From the NCBI GenBank assembly GCA_963693365.1, contig CAVNZM010000005.1, positions 558,001 through 622,000 of the forward strand: DNA of 64,000 nt. Reading direction: 5' to 3'. The number at the start of each line of letters is the position of its first letter. Position 1 is the stretch's first letter. Positions 49,109 through 61,776 of this stretch are shown here, one piece after another. The translations under genes were made by a program, and so were the position numbers. The notes beneath the pieces are model-generated. The model saw nothing but the letters and a program-made list of their open reading frames with translations, did no database searches and was not told where the DNA came from. This stretch comes from Amoebidium appalachense. Its lineage: Eukaryota > Ichthyosporea.

Positions 49109-50905
49109 GTGTCTGTGGATGTGTCTTCTTGGGTTCCGGGGTTGCTTGCTTATAAGTGTAGGAGAGGGGGGGGGAGGTATTTGTCGGTGTCTGAGGTCGG
49201 GACCGAGTCTCATGGCTCGGCCCCTGCCTTAGCACCTACGGCTTTGATCTTAGCTCAGGAGGAAGATGTGTTGATTGGTCTGGTTAAGAATTATTTAAAG
49301 GGGCCGGTTGATTCGATTAAATTTACAAATAAAAGGCAGATGATTAAGGTAGCTAAGTTAGCAAAAATGTGTCAGGTAGAGCAGGATTTAGTTTATCATT
49401 GTTCTGGGCCAGACGGACACCGAGTTTGGGTCCCGACGGCACTTGTGCCTGAGGTTTTGCATATGGTGCATGAGCATCCCATGGCTGGTCATTTAGGTGT
49501 AAATAGGACGTTGCTTCGTGTTAATCGTTCGTATTTTTGGCCGGGTATGAGTAGGGAGGTGAGGGATTATGTGTTGTCATGCATGCATTGTCAGGAAAGG
49601 AATGAGAGTCCCCACTCTCGTTCCCGCCCGTCGTTTATTAGGGATTTTAATGTTCGTATGTTTGAAAGGGTAGCAGTGGATGTGGTCGGTCCTTTTAATT
49701 CTACGGTTGAGGGTAACACTGTTCTTGTTACCGTCACCGATGTGGCCACTCGTTGGGTTGAAGTTTTTCCTCTCCCCACTGCTAATGCCGTTTTGTTTGC
49801 TCGTATTTTTGTGGATGAAATTTGTCTTAGGTTTGGTTGTCCTCGTGTTTTGTTAACGGATAGGAGTCGTGTGTTTTTAAACCAGTTGGTGTCGGAGGTG
49901 TGTAAAATTTTAAGGGTAGCTCATATCACTACGTCTGCATATCACCCTCAAGCAAATGCCATCTCTGAACGTGTGCATGCAGTGTTTCAGAAGTCCTTTG
50001 GCAAAATGGTGGATGTGGAGGCTAATGATTGGGATCATATGTCTAGGTTTATTGCTCATTCATATAATTCTACCCCTCATGCTGTGACTGGTTTTTCTCC
50101 GTTTTATTTGGTCTATGGGCAGGAGGCTATTAGTTTGTTAGATACGGCACTTTTGCCGATGGGGGGGGCTGACCGACTAACTTATCCCCACTGGACTGAG
50201 TTCCGGGAGCAGCTACTAACCCGGGCCCGGGCTGCACGTGATGCAGCTCTGGCCCGTACACAGCAGGCACAGGCACGTACAGACGTGTCCACACGTCCGT
50301 TACGTGAATTTGCCGAGGGTACTTTAGTTTTAATTAGGGATCATACTAGGAAGAAGAGATATAAGCAGGAGCAGGAAGGTAAGGGTGAAGGTGAAGGTCT
50401 TCGTAAGTATGGTAAGAAATGGTTGCCTCTTTTTATCGGTCCGTATAAAATAGTGGCTAGGTTAGGTCCGACGGAATATAAGGTGCAGAGGTTAGATAAT
50501 GAGAGTGATGTTAGATTTTATAATGTAGATGATATAAAGGAATATTATGATAGGGCCCTTAGGGTTAAACGGCCGGAGGGCCGTCGAGTGTTAGATGCAT
50601 TCACCCCCGACTATGACGGGTCGGTGGATGTATCGGAGGCTGCAGTAGATAAAATTATGGATAAAAAGGTTATCGAAGGTAAGGAAGGTAAGGTAAATTA
50701 TTATTTAATTCGTTTTGAGGGAGGTTATCAGGAAGATCAGTGGTTGCCTGAGTTTCATTTGGATTGCCCGTTTTCTATTCGTGCTTATGAGGCTAGATTA
50801 GTGCAGAGGGAGTTGCCTAGTGCTCCCTCTCGGCCAAAGAGAGTTATTCCTCAGTTTAATCGTGGTGTGAAAAAGTCGGTGGGGGAGGGGGCCGGGGGGG
50901 AGTGA
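49109..50905 (+). CDS. Gypsy Pol part 2: integrase with C-terminal chromodomain
   Basis: About 598 codons in the same frame as part 1, open from just after the TAG-TGA pair at 49046-49051. The HHCC zinc-binding domain (HEHPMAGHLG…CMHC) is followed by the catalytic core: D in VDVVGPF, D in LLTDRSRVF, E in HPQANAISERVH. A GPY/F-like segment (FIGPYKIVARLGPTEYKV) precedes a chromodomain (VDKIMDKKV…YYLIRFEGGYQEDQWLPEFHL), which in chromoviruses targets insertion to chromatin marks. Ends TGA. Confidence 0.9.
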   Translation: MSVDVSSWVPGLLAYKCRRGGGRYLSVSEVGTESHGSAPALAPTALILAQEEDVLIGLVKNYLKGPVDSIKFTNKRQMIKVAKLAKMCQVEQDLVYHCSGPDGHRVWVPTALVPEVLHMVHEHPMAGHLGVNRTLLRVNRSYFWPGMSREVRDYVLSCMHCQERNESPHSRSRPSFIRDFNVRMFERVAVDVVGPFNSTVEGNTVLVTVTDVATRWVEVFPLPTANAVLFARIFVDEICLRFGCPRVLLTDRSRVFLNQLVSEVCKILRVAHITTSAYHPQANAISERVHAVFQKSFGKMVDVEANDWDHMSRFIAHSYNSTPHAVTGFSPFYLVYGQEAISLLDTALLPMGGADRLTYPHWTEFREQLLTRARAARDAALARTQQAQARTDVSTRPLREFAEGTLVLIRDHTRKKRYKQEQEGKGEGEGLRKYGKKWLPLFIGPYKIVARLGPTEYKVQRLDNESDVRFYNVDDIKEYYDRALRVKRPEGRRVLDAFTPDYDGSVDVSEAAVDKIMDKKVIEGKEGKVNYYLIRFEGGYQEDQWLPEFHLDCPFSIRAYEARLVQRELPSAPSRPKRVIPQFNRGVKKSVGEGAGGE

Positions 50906-51173
50906 TGCAAATACACGTAGACACACGGGGGGAGGGGGAGGGAGGGGAGGAGACCGAGGAGGAGTGTGAACGTAGTCGTAGGAATTTAATTTATTATCAT
51001 AGGTGTCTCCGTAGGTATCAAGCTTATGGTGTAGATTAATTTATTATTTTTCTTCGTAATTTATTTAATTTAATTTTTTTTTAGGAGACTGATTAGTCTA
51101 TGTCTTTTTAGGGGGTGTTAGATGTAATGTGACTGAGGTGGGACTCAGCTTTTCCGGGGGCCGGGGGGGGAGT

Positions 51174-51224
51174 TGACATATACTAATCCGTCTCAGCAGA
51201 TTAGCCTAAGTCTACGATCGAGAT

Positions 51225-51258
<34 letters not shown>

Positions 51259-51899
51259 GGCCCGGGTCCACAGATCATCAAGATCAAGTCCGGGGCCTCA
51301 AGATAGCTGTACAGCTGCGTGCATCTTGCCTCTGCCGGCGCAGGGCATTGGACCACGTCAGCCGGGACAGCCGTCCAATAGAATTCTAATTAGTGTGTAG
51401 GATAGATCGTAGGAGGACTTAGGAATGTCATTGTTCGGGCAGAAGCCCTTTTGTAAGGATTGGCAAGGTTTGATAGTATATGTTGCCAAACGTATTTATA
51501 TATTTAGATGTAGAGGAAAGGGGGGGAGGGAGGGGGGGGGAGGATAGTATGAAATGTAGATTTAGACTCTGCGGTGCCACTAGGGGGAGGGTGAGGGGTG
51601 AGACTTGGATAAATATATTAGTTGAGTAGATCGACTTAGCTCGTGCAGGCGCACGATAAAAGTAGATCGGAATGTTAATGGAATGTGGCATCGTAGGGGG
51701 CCAGGTGATGATGATCTTGTAGGGCACGGCCTTGATGGCCTCAGTCGTAACTTAGACTCAATCCGTACGGATCTAAGTTTGCCCGTCGGAGCCTGGTCTT
51801 AATAAACTTTACCGTTTTTCTGTACACGTTCGTTCCTTTTCGTGTGTGTACACTTAGTAGAGTGCCGCGTCTCTAGTACACATACATTAGGATACGACA
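51174..51899 (+). repeat. 3' LTR of the gypsy element
   Basis: 726 bp, same as the 5' LTR except for G-run lengths; poly(A) signal AATAAA at 51801-51806. Confidence 0.93.
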
Positions 51900-52660
<761 letters not shown>

Positions 52661-52733
52661 TCTCAGGCTTCCCCAGAGCTCCCTTCTGCCTTTCTCACGC
52701 AAACTAGGGCCGAAGTTTTGCTAAGCATCAGCC

Positions 52734-53064
52734 TTCGGGTAGCAAACAAACGCAAAGCTGGGCCTACACCTCGCGCACGGTGGCGACCCTAGCCCTGGAA
52801 AGTCCTCCGGCCGCCCGCCCTTTCCTGCATGAGCCCCGCCGAATTTAGACTATCATTTCCGAGCTAAAAAAAAAAAAAAAAAAAAAAAGCTATTCCGCAT
52901 GCCATCACAAAGCCCGACCCAGCCATCGAACGCCCTCCTGGGCGCTCCCCCTATACCGCCTGAACCAGCGCCAATTTGGACGTATCTCGGTCGGGTCGGG
53001 CGCTGGTTGATGCATTATTTCCGAGCTAGAAAAAAGTGCCGGAATCCGGGGGTAGGACATGTGT
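52734..53064 (-). repeat. Right arm of the long inverted repeat
   Basis: Reverse complement of 42703-43039 with a poly-A tract in place of poly-T. Without the gypsy insertion the two arms would be separated by under 1.5 kb of mostly CT repeat. Confidence 0.85.
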
Positions 53065-54434
53065 CTGCCCGCAAAGTTTGGCACTCAGCCGGCTGAGAAA
53101 CCCCCGCCGACTCCCTGCGCCTACTGACTAACACGTACTGACGTGTTGCCGCACGTGCGACGTTATACATCTACTCAAGCGGCCTTTTAAGTGAAAAAAA
53201 AAAAAAAAAAAAAAAAAAGAAAGGAGACACCGCCCCAGTAGGTGGTAGTACAAAAAAATACCACTGACCACGGGCCGACCAAGTCCTTCCCACCACCAGC
53301 ACAAGCACACACGCTGGTTCCTTTGCCACGGCACATGTGAAGAATTTTGTCACATGGGTACGGCTGAATCCAAAAAGCACCGCACATGTGCACACATGTG
53401 GCAATAATGCCAACCGTTCCGCTAATTTCTCCCATATTGCAACACCGCAAGACTTTAACCTGCACTTGTACCCAAGAGAAGATAGGCTAATGTGCCCACT
53501 GCTACATACGAATGCATTCCCTCACAAAACCACACTGGAGTGCCCACAACCCCCCCCCCCCCCCCCCCCCTCCCCCCCCCCCCCCCCCCCCCCCCCCCCC
53601 TTTGCCCCTTCCCTCTCACCCCCAACAACACAAGCACCTATGCCGATGTCCACTTGCATACAAAAACACATACTCGTGGGTGCTTACACTTAGCCACAAG
53701 CAAACGCCAAAACACATGTGTACACAGGTCGACTCACACGTACAACATACAAAACACAGGCCTTGCCCACGCACACACACGGCACATACACACGTGACAC
53801 AAACACACTCGCGAACTGTCACTAATACACACGCACACAATGACGCACAGACACGTGTCACACCATAGGAAATGACACGACCGTCAACCTAATACAAAGA
53901 AAACGATTGATTGAATGAAACCTTGAAAAGCGCTCGCCTTGTAGGGGTTGCCGGTGTGTGGCAGTAGTTGGTCAAGGCACTTTTCAAACATCAAAGCACG
54001 TGTATCGGCCGCCCCTCTCTCGCGCCAACAGGAAAATGCAGAGGTGTCATAAACAATAGCCATCACAAGGATATCCATATACAAGATTCGGAATAACCAC
54101 GCAGAGGGGGCACCCACATGTGACCCTCATGGCATCTGCGTACACGCACAAGGAAGTATTCATTGTGCATAACGTCATTAGCGTGGAAGATAAGAACATA
54201 AATCATTGCTGTATTAAGGGATACGGGATCGCGCGGCTCGAATACTTTCTGGCGCCGCTCAGATCGATATCTATCTGGATTGAGTGGGCTTGATCTGCAT
54301 ATTGGGCACCTAAGATCGTGTGGCCGAGCTATACCATGTACACACGGCATGCCACACACGTGTCCGGACAAAACTGCGCTGCACATTTTTCATGAAGGCG
54401 GGTTGTTTTCTAACTATATATGTTAGGCACTCAC
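53065..54434. other. Flank between foldback and copia elements
   Basis: A-run at 53194-53218, C-rich tract 53550-53600, CA-like DNA to 53860, then ordinary sequence. CTATATATG near 54413 may be the TATA of the THAP gene now separated from it by the copia insertion. Confidence 0.45.
54063..54386 (-). other. Minus-strand frame with half of a RING-like motif
   Basis: A 107-codon frame includes SGHVCGMPCVHGI followed by RCPICRSSPL, i.e. H-x2-C-x2-C then C-x2-C as in the second half of a RING finger. No first half, start or splice partners could be fixed, and the rest of the frame is not recognisable. It may be an exon of a lost gene or chance. Confidence 0.25.
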
Positions 54435-54740
54435 TGTAACTTAGAGGTTTCTCTGTGAGACTTTATTATTTGCTGACTTGCATTGACTGGCCCGCCGGGA
54501 CCTTTATATACTTGTGGTCTGGCTCACTGGAATGTTACATACTATTCCCGATTGGTCTACCCGCCGCTATGGATCTAGTCGCTACCAATCAAAGCACTCC
54601 AATAGAATCTTCTAGACTCTTCTAGATCTATCCTGATCTATCGTGAACCTATCCACCAGTTTATCCCGAATATCTCGAATATTCCCGATCACTAGTGCTA
54701 CGCTAACGCAGGGCATACCGGATGGCTATCCTGTTCGACA
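54435..54740 (-). repeat. 3' LTR of the copia element
   Basis: 306 bp; same sequence as 61777-62081 by eye. TGTAAC at its outer end is the complement of the GTTACA terminus. Confidence 0.93.
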
Positions 54741-54873
54741 CCCCCACTTGCACTGTGTTCTATCTATGTACCGCATGCAACCTAAACCTAAGATGCAACT
54801 CTAAAACTATGCTACTATACTAACACATATAACACCTACTACACGAACATTAACACTACACTATTTGTAGTTC

Positions 54874-55469
54874 TTACTCAGCCATGCCGATGGCCTGCCG
54901 ATGCTGCACCAACTTAAGTCTCCCTAAAGCTTTGGTGCACATGTCGGCCACGTTACTGTTCGTGCTGCAATACACAAGTTCTACATCCCCATTCTCCACA
55001 CACTCACGGGTGTAGTGGTACTGAACGTCGATGTGTTTGCTCCTGTTATAGAGCATCGGGTTCCTTCAAGTTGCAAGCTTGATGCTGGCCTGGTTGTCGG
55101 CGTAGATGATGGTCGCCTCACTCATATCGTAGCCCAGCTGCCCCAGCAGCTGTCGTAGCCACTTAGCCTCTTTGACTGCCAGGCACGTAGCCATATACTC
55201 CGCCTCTGTAGATGAAGTAGCCACAGTCTTCTGTTGCTTGCTGCCCCAGCTGATGGCAGATCCATTGGCAGTGAAGATGTATCCGCTCGTCGACTTACGG
55301 TCGTCGGAGTTGCCAGCGTAATCGGAGTCAGTGAATCCCTCCACTGTTGTACTCCCTCCTCGTCCTCCGCGGTAGACAATCCCGTAGTTGGTTGTCCCCT
55401 TGAGGTACCGGAGAAGATGTTTGGCTGCGTCCCAGTGTTGAAGTCCCGGGTTGCTCACGGACTTACTAA
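54874..55469 (-). pseudogene. RNase H end of copia Pol, with an in-frame stop
   Basis: From the nested-element boundary the frame encodes the copia RNase H region (FTDSDYAG, KSTSGYIF, SSTEAEYMA, YADNQASIKLA, KHIDVQYHYTRE, VADMCTKAL). A TGA at 55066-55068 interrupts it just after the ADNQAS motif; the same frame resumes and ends normally at 54874. Confidence 0.88.
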
Positions 55470-56074
55470 TGTCGTACCTACAAACAGAGTGTATATGAAC
55501 TACTCTAACTATCTGCACGCTTAAAGGGGCTCGAAACCGTGTATACGTATAAACTTTTCTTTGAGTTGGGTGGGAAGCGAGTTTCTTGTGTTCTGAGAAG
55601 AACTTCCAAAAGCCCGCGACCCCGCGAGACACTTCACAGACACGCGGCCCACTGGCCAGACAAATACCACAGTGACATTCAGCCAATCACAACACTCCCT
55701 CCCCCACAGACTACACGCACTCCACACCATTGGCTACCGCGACCTCAGACACCCCTACAGCACTACAACACGTACACACGTTTACTCACAATACATATAA
55801 GCATACACACACGCGAGCAGGCAACATGGGTCTCGCCACGCACACAGCAAGAAGCAATACAACATTTAACATGGAGAGTACGCAGAGGCATGGGGCATGC
55901 ACGCGCGCACCAAACAATCAGCCGCCGCTGCATCAGATTCTCCCCATACCACTGATTAATCTCCTCATACCCCATTTAGACCCCGGCATCACTATGCAAG
56001 AAAACCCCCGAAATTAACTCACCAAAACACAAAATATAGAAGTAAACTAATACGAATCAGCTCAGCACATGACA
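55470..56074 (-). repeat. 3' LTR of the nested element
   Basis: 605 bp, near-identical to 57564-58168; two bases differ at the edge (CGTAC versus CGTGG). Confidence 0.9.
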
Positions 56075-57563
56075 ACTCCCCCCTCGCACAGAAAATAACT
56101 GAGTTCCACCTCAGTAAAAACTACCTAAAAACAAAATAAAGTTATGTGCTGAGCGACTACAACTACCGCTACCCATGCAGGAAGCAACATTTAACATATA
56201 ACATAAAACATATACATACATCCACACACCACCCCACCATGGTTAATACCCAACCCAACCCCAAAACAAGGATAATTATGAACCGCCACTGACGTTGCCC
56301 TGTAGATGCACCTCTGCCCCCGTCCACAATCTGCACCCAAAACCCCATGCCCCTGGCACAATGTTATATCGAGTGGAACATAGCAACAGACATGATAACA
56401 GACACCATCCATACAACCACACTCAGCATGCCCCATCCCCAAAGAATTCCTAACACAACCAAACATGCCGTGACGAACACCTCCAGACTCATGTGACGTA
56501 CACCTCCAGACTCTCTTGCTGGCCATTCCTCTACCCGACAAAGACTCCTACTACGTAGGTCCCGGTGGTTTGGGAATGCCTCCGCCCCAACCGTGCCCTA
56601 CCCAGCGGTGTGTCTAAGGCCTACTGCTGCACTGGGCACCACAACACTACTCAACAACACTACGGGCAGCCACTCCAAAGGGCCTCAACACCAGGCCCAG
56701 GGCAGCCACTCCAAGGGGCCTCAGCACCAGGCCCTTTGACGACGGGGGTTCACAACAGTGGGGGCCTGCCACTGCCATGACTACACTTCGACCCCCCCCC
56801 AGCCCCCTCGTCAGAGGGCCGAGCTCCCAGACAGCAGCAGGACTTTCTATTCCACTGACCCTAACCACACACGTCGCCAACACAGGACTCATACACACGT
56901 CGAAAACGCCAGGCACCAGTAGAAAACTCGCCGAAAAATAACACCACACAACAGTTACTCCCATAGTATTACAACAACAACAACCCAAGAGATGGCCTAC
57001 CCCCTAATAAAACCTTCATACCAGCAACACGGTCACCGACGTCCCTGCCCCCCACGACGGGGCTGTTTACACCACGCGTTGCCCCCGCTCCTTGCAGTTG
57101 TCACAGGTGCCTGGGAAAGAGCCTGGCGCCGGCTCTTGCTGTCCCGCCCCAAAGACGCCAGCCTGGCCCATCTGTTATCCCGTTGTGGCCGTGGCTGGTA
57201 GGGCTGGTAGCGCCGTGGGGAGGGTGACTGCCGCCGGTCCCCTCTGAGGCCTCTGCTGGGCAAACGGCCCTGAGCTTGCTAAGTCACCTAGGGAGGTCAA
57301 GGTCCTTAGCGAGGACTAAGTCCCCTGTGATACTAGTCCTACTGCTCATGTTGCCTAAGCCAACTGTTGCTAGCTGTAGGCCTGTGTGTGCGTATGTTTC
57401 TTCTACCTCTAACTGTCGAAAAAGTCCTAAGTCAAAGCCACTCATAACCGCTAGGCGTGAAGAGAAAAAAAAAAAAAACTAGGGGTGAAAGCAACAGCCC
57501 AGAAGGACTAACAGTGCGTGTGCCCCCTCCCTGCAAAAAACTGCAGAGAAAGGGGGTGTAGCT
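56075..57563. other. Internal region of the nested element
   Basis: No frame longer than about 115 codons and no retroelement domain. It contains a 35-bp tandem duplication (GCAGCCACTCCAARGGGCCT… near 56668-56738). Typical of a non-autonomous element carrying only replication signals. Confidence 0.7.
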
Positions 57564-58168
57564 TGTCGTGGCTACAAACAGAGTGTATATGAACTACTCT
57601 AACTATCTGCACGCTTAAAGGGGCTCGAAACCGTGTATACGTATAAACTTTTCTTTGAGTTGGGTGGGAAGCGAGTTTCTTGTGTTCTGAGAAGAACTTC
57701 CAAAAGCCCGCGACCCCGCGAGACACTTCACAGACACGCGGCCCACTGGCCAGACAAATACCACAGTGACATTCAGCCAATCACAACACTCCCTCCCCCA
57801 CAGACTACACGCACTCCACACCATTGGCTACCGCGACCTCAGACACCCCTACAGCACTACAACACGTACACACGTTTACTCACAATACATATAAGCATAC
57901 ACACACGCGAGCAGGCAACATGGGTCTCGCCACGCACACAGCAAGAAGCAATACAACATTTAACATGGAGAGTACGCAGAGGCATGGGGCATGCACGCGC
58001 GCACCAAACAATCAGCCGCCGCTGCATCAGATTCTCCCCATACCACTGATTAATCTCCTCATACCCCATTTAGACCCCGGCATCACTATGCAAGAAAACC
58101 CCCGAAATTAACTCACCAAAACACAAAATATAGAAGTAAACTAATACGAATCAGCTCAGCACATGACA
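57564..58168 (-). repeat. 5' LTR of the nested element
   Basis: 605 bp. On the coding strand it is followed by AGCTACACC, the presumed primer site shared with the gypsy element. Confidence 0.9.
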
Positions 58169-61100
58169 ACTAAGTTCCCCCACTGCTTGTGCAATGTCTG
58201 GCCGGGTGGCCACCATTGCGTACATTAAGGAGCCCACAGCTCTGGCATAAGGAACTTGCCGCATCGCCACTCTCTCCTCCTCGCTTGCCGGACTCATGGC
58301 CAGTTGCTCAACACGCATCGCTCCGGTAGCGGTGTTGACTTAGCCTTGCAGTCGACCATGTTGAAGCGCCGCATCAATGACTTGATGTACGTTTCCTGTG
58401 ACAATTTTATATCGCCTGTTGCAGCGTCACGACTGACCTGCACACCGAGTAGCAGCTTTGGCTCGCCGATCACCTTGACGGAGAACTTCGTCGCAACCTG
58501 CCTGACGAATTCTTGAATAAGATCATCTGTCGACGCCGCCACTAGCATGTCGTCCACATGCACAGCCACCACCGTCTTTCCACTTCCGTTGACCTTGAAG
58601 TAGACACATCGATCAGCTTCCACACGTGTGAAGCCAAGATCGACCATAGCCTCATGCATCTTCTCATTCCAGCACCTTGCTGCTTGCTTGAGGCCATACA
58701 GACTTTTGTGCAAACGACACACATAGTCTTCCTTTCCGGGTACCTCGTACCCACGCGGTTGCTGCATGTACAGCTCTTCCTTGATGTCGCCGTTCAGGAA
58801 CGCCGTGACGATATCTATTTGTGTGAGGTGCATGTTCTCTGCCGCTGCCATAGCGAAGAGAAGTCTGAAGCTGGTGAACTTGGCCACCGGGGCAAAGGTC
58901 TCTTCGTAGTCTATCCCCTCTTGCTGAGAGAAGCCCCTGGCCACACCACGGGCCTTGTAGCGCTCGACACTGCCGTCGGCGTTGCGTTTCATCTTGAAGA
59001 CCCACTTGAAGGAAACTGCCCGACGACCTGGTGGGAGTGGCACCAGTGACCATGTCCCATTCTTGACTAGAGATTCGTACTCCTCGTCCAGCGCAGCCTT
59101 CCACTTTGCACCATCTGGCCTGGAGATTGCTTCTTCCAGTGTCACAGGGTCATCCGAGTCCTCATTGCTATCAGCACTCTCAATTGCTATGCTGATACTG
59201 TCGCGGTACTCTACTACACCTGCGTTGATGCCGTAGGTCCCACCGCGCCTTGTAGTCATAGACGGATAGGCACTTCTGGTTGCAACCTGCAACTCTGCAC
59301 TATCTTCCTCGTCTCCTGACCCTGCCGCGTCCGAATCGCCGCTGTCCTCGCCCGCGCCGTCGCCGATAGCATCTGAATCATATCCACTGTCAGTGCCGAT
59401 TGTAGGCTTCCGAAAGGAATGTTGCTTCTTGGCGCTGATTGGATCCCTCGATTCCAAGCTCTGCTGATTTCCGATTGGCTTATGCATCAGCAATTCCATT
59501 GGCTCATCTTGCACCACCGGAATACCGGCCTTTGGGGTGCATGATTCATCGATCACCACATCTCGCCCGACGATAGTCTTGCGCGCCTCGGTGTCCCACA
59601 ACAAGTACGTCTTGCTGTCACCTGTGTAGCCGACGAATTTACACTCCCGACTCTTGGCGTCTAGCTTCCTGCGCTCGTCCTTCGGCACATGGACAAATGC
59701 CTTGCTACCAAATACACGTAGATGGCTAACATCGGGCTTCTCTCCATACCATGCCTCCCAAGGTGTCATGCCACCCAGTACTGTGGTTGGCGTCAGGTTC
59801 TTGATGTACACAGCTGCCTGTACTGCCAGCTGCCAGAACCCCATACTCATGCCTGCTGACTGCAGCATGCAGCGCGCCGTCTCGACAATGGTCCTGTTAG
59901 CCCTCTCTGCTACACCATTCTGCTCTGGTGTGTAAGGGACTGTCGCATCATGTTCAATGCCGCACGCTTCCAGGAACGACTTGAACTCAGTGGAGGTGTA
60001 CTCACCCCCGTTGTCGGAACGCAGAATCTTGATGCTGGCACCGTGTTGCTTCTCTACGTGTGCCTTGTACTTCTTGAAGTAAGTATGCACTTGGGATTTA
60101 TGTTTCATGAAGTACACCGTAGTGAACCTTGTCTTGTCGTCGATGAAGGTGACATAATACTTGGAACCTTGCAGCGACTCCTTGTTGAACGGTCCTGCCA
60201 CATCAGAATGAACTCTGTCGAGCTTCGCTGGCGCTGTCTTGCGGGGTAGCTTACTGAAAGAGAGCCGGGCTTGCTTCCCTCTCGCGCATCCCTCGCACAC
60301 ACCGTCATCCTGGGTTTTGCAGTCGATGCACAGACCCTCGACGATGTTTTCTTTAACCATCTTCTGTAGCGTGTTTATTGCCACATGACCAAACCGCCGG
60401 TGCCATAAACTGGCGCTGCCCTTTACCGGCTCACACACGGTGTTACCCCCACTGCTGCCGACTGCAGTGGTCACCATGTTCACGCTCTCACATACGGGTT
60501 TCACTAGGAGACGATACAGGCCTCCCTCCACTACCCCACGGGCCACAACTTGGCCATCTGTGGCACTCTCAATCGTACACTGTCGACCGTCGGTGATGCC
60601 TCTTAACCCGTGCTTGCCGGCGCTTGAAGCCGACATCACGTTAGTTCCAAATGCTGGCACGTACAGCACATTCTGCAGTCTAAATGTCATGCTGTTGCCC
60701 TGGAACTCACTTGTTAATCTTACGACGCCTATTCCTAGCGCCATCACACCCGGGGTGTTACCCAGAGCGACGGGTTTGGGTGTGATCGACCGGAAGTCTT
60801 CCATCCAGTCCTTTCGGCATGTGACATGGGAGGTTGCGCCGCAGTCCCAATACCACTCAGTTGAAGAAGGGAGTCCGCTGTTTACCGCCATGGCGAGTAT
60901 CTCCTTGGAAGCTCCGTTCTGCTTCGCCTTGTCGCCGCGATTGCCGCCCTTCTTCTTCTTTGGACACTGTGACTTGTAGTGCCCAAACTTGTGACATTTG
61001 TAACACTCCACCTTGGATATGTCAGTCACGCGCGGCTTGCCGGTGTCCTGTCGTGGCGTACCGCCGCGCCATTGGGTGCTGGTCATCATCACCCGCTGCT

Positions 61101-61728
61101 GTTCCCTTGCAGCCTCGTTCTCCTCAAAACCACGCAGCTTGGCGATTATCTTTTCCATTGTCTTCTCAGCTGCTGGTAAAGCTTGAATGGTCCTAACGTC
61201 GGTGCGGAATCGGTCGTCAGCGCCTACACCGTCCAGGAATTTCTCGGCAACCATGTCCTCACTAACTCCATTGGGATCGATATGAAGAAGATCCTGCACA
61301 ATGCACTCCAGGCGGGCCGCATACTCCAGCACGCTTTCCGTCGGCATCATATCAGCACGCCAGAACTGTTGAATCAACATTCTCTTGTGCTCATCTGTGT
61401 TGCGCGCAGCGTATGATGCTACCGTATCCCATATGTCCTTGGGATTTCCTACGGCAATAGCTCGCCGACACAGGCTTGCAGGTACATCACCTAGTGTCTC
61501 CACCAGGTAGGAAGTCGCCTTCTTCTGATCCAAGGGGTCGATCTCCACCGGAGGTTGCTCCACCGGTTCGCCGTCCTCTCCTATCACTTCAGGAGCCACG
61601 TCTTCAATCGTGTACCATAATTCCTCGCCCTCGAGGAAGCACTTCATGCGCATGGCCCACATTGAGTAGGAGATTTTGCCCTTGCCTTCTCCTTCATACA
61701 TGGGAACTGGACATTTTGCTCTTCCCAT
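58169..61728 (-). pseudogene. Copia Gag-Pol (Gag, protease, integrase, reverse transcriptase)
   Basis: An ATG at 61728 opens 1144 codons to TGA at 58294. Gag has a CCHC knuckle (C242, C245, H250, C255). The protease motif is DCGATSH (295-301), with Cys in the D-[ST]-G position. Integrase has HRRFGH…CEGC and the D/D/E residues in HSDVAGPF, ILRSDNGGEY and PEQNGVAERANR. Reverse transcriptase has KWVFKMKRNADGS, RGFSQQEGIDYEETFAPVAK, IDIVTAFLNGDI, SLYGLKQAARCW and VDD. Around 58297-58345 the conserved frame changes by one base, so the last part (MSPASEEE…, RPDIAQAVGEL) is read in another frame up to the nested element. Confidence 0.93.
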
Positions 61729-61759
61729 CTTGTCTCAACAGTCGCTTGATCGTAGCGTT

Positions 61760-61776
61760 GTACTGGGCCCATAACC
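61760..61776 (-). promoter_or_regulatory. Copia primer-binding site matching the initiator tRNA-Met anticodon arm
   Basis: Immediately internal to the 5' LTR, the plus strand reads GTACTGGGCCCATAACC. Eukaryotic initiator tRNA-Met carries GTGCTGGGCCCATAACC at its anticodon stem-loop, 16 of 17 identical. The primer would be a cleaved 5' half of the tRNA, as known for Drosophila copia, rather than the intact 3' CCA end. Confidence 0.8.

Larger units (their letters stand above)
43529..51899 (+). mobile_element. Ty3/gypsy chromodomain retrotransposon, 8.4 kb
   Basis: Two LTRs (43529-44258 and 51174-51899) start TGACAT and end ACGACA. The 5-bp flank CTCTC occurs on both sides but lies in a CT array. 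A G-rich polypurine tract ending GGGAGT touches the 3' LTR. Order of domains is Gag, protease, reverse transcriptase, RNase H, then after two stops integrase with a C-terminal chromodomain, the Ty3/gypsy chromovirus order. By eye the LTRs differ only in G-run lengths, which suggests a recent insertion. Confidence 0.93.
55470..58168 (-). mobile_element. Non-autonomous LTR element nested in copia (LARD/TRIM-like)
   Basis: Two 605-bp LTRs (55470-56074 and 57564-58168) flank 1.49 kb of DNA without any recognised protein. The target duplication ACTAA is at 55465-55469 and 58169-58173. LTR ends TGTCAT…ACGACA, the polypurine tract GAGGGGGGAGT beside 56074 and AGCTACACC inside 57564 show minus orientation and resemble the termini of the gypsy element at 43529-51899, which could supply enzymes in trans. 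Confidence 0.88.

Noticed and set aside
55539-58111. Pairs of identical frames in the two LTRs of the nested element (for example 138 codons at 55539 and 57633)
   Set aside because: Identical only because the LTRs are duplicated; composition is not protein-like.
61760-61776. A tRNA gene fragment
   Set aside because: Only the anticodon-arm match is present, on the strand expected for a primer-binding site and directly beside the LTR; no acceptor stem, D arm or T arm.
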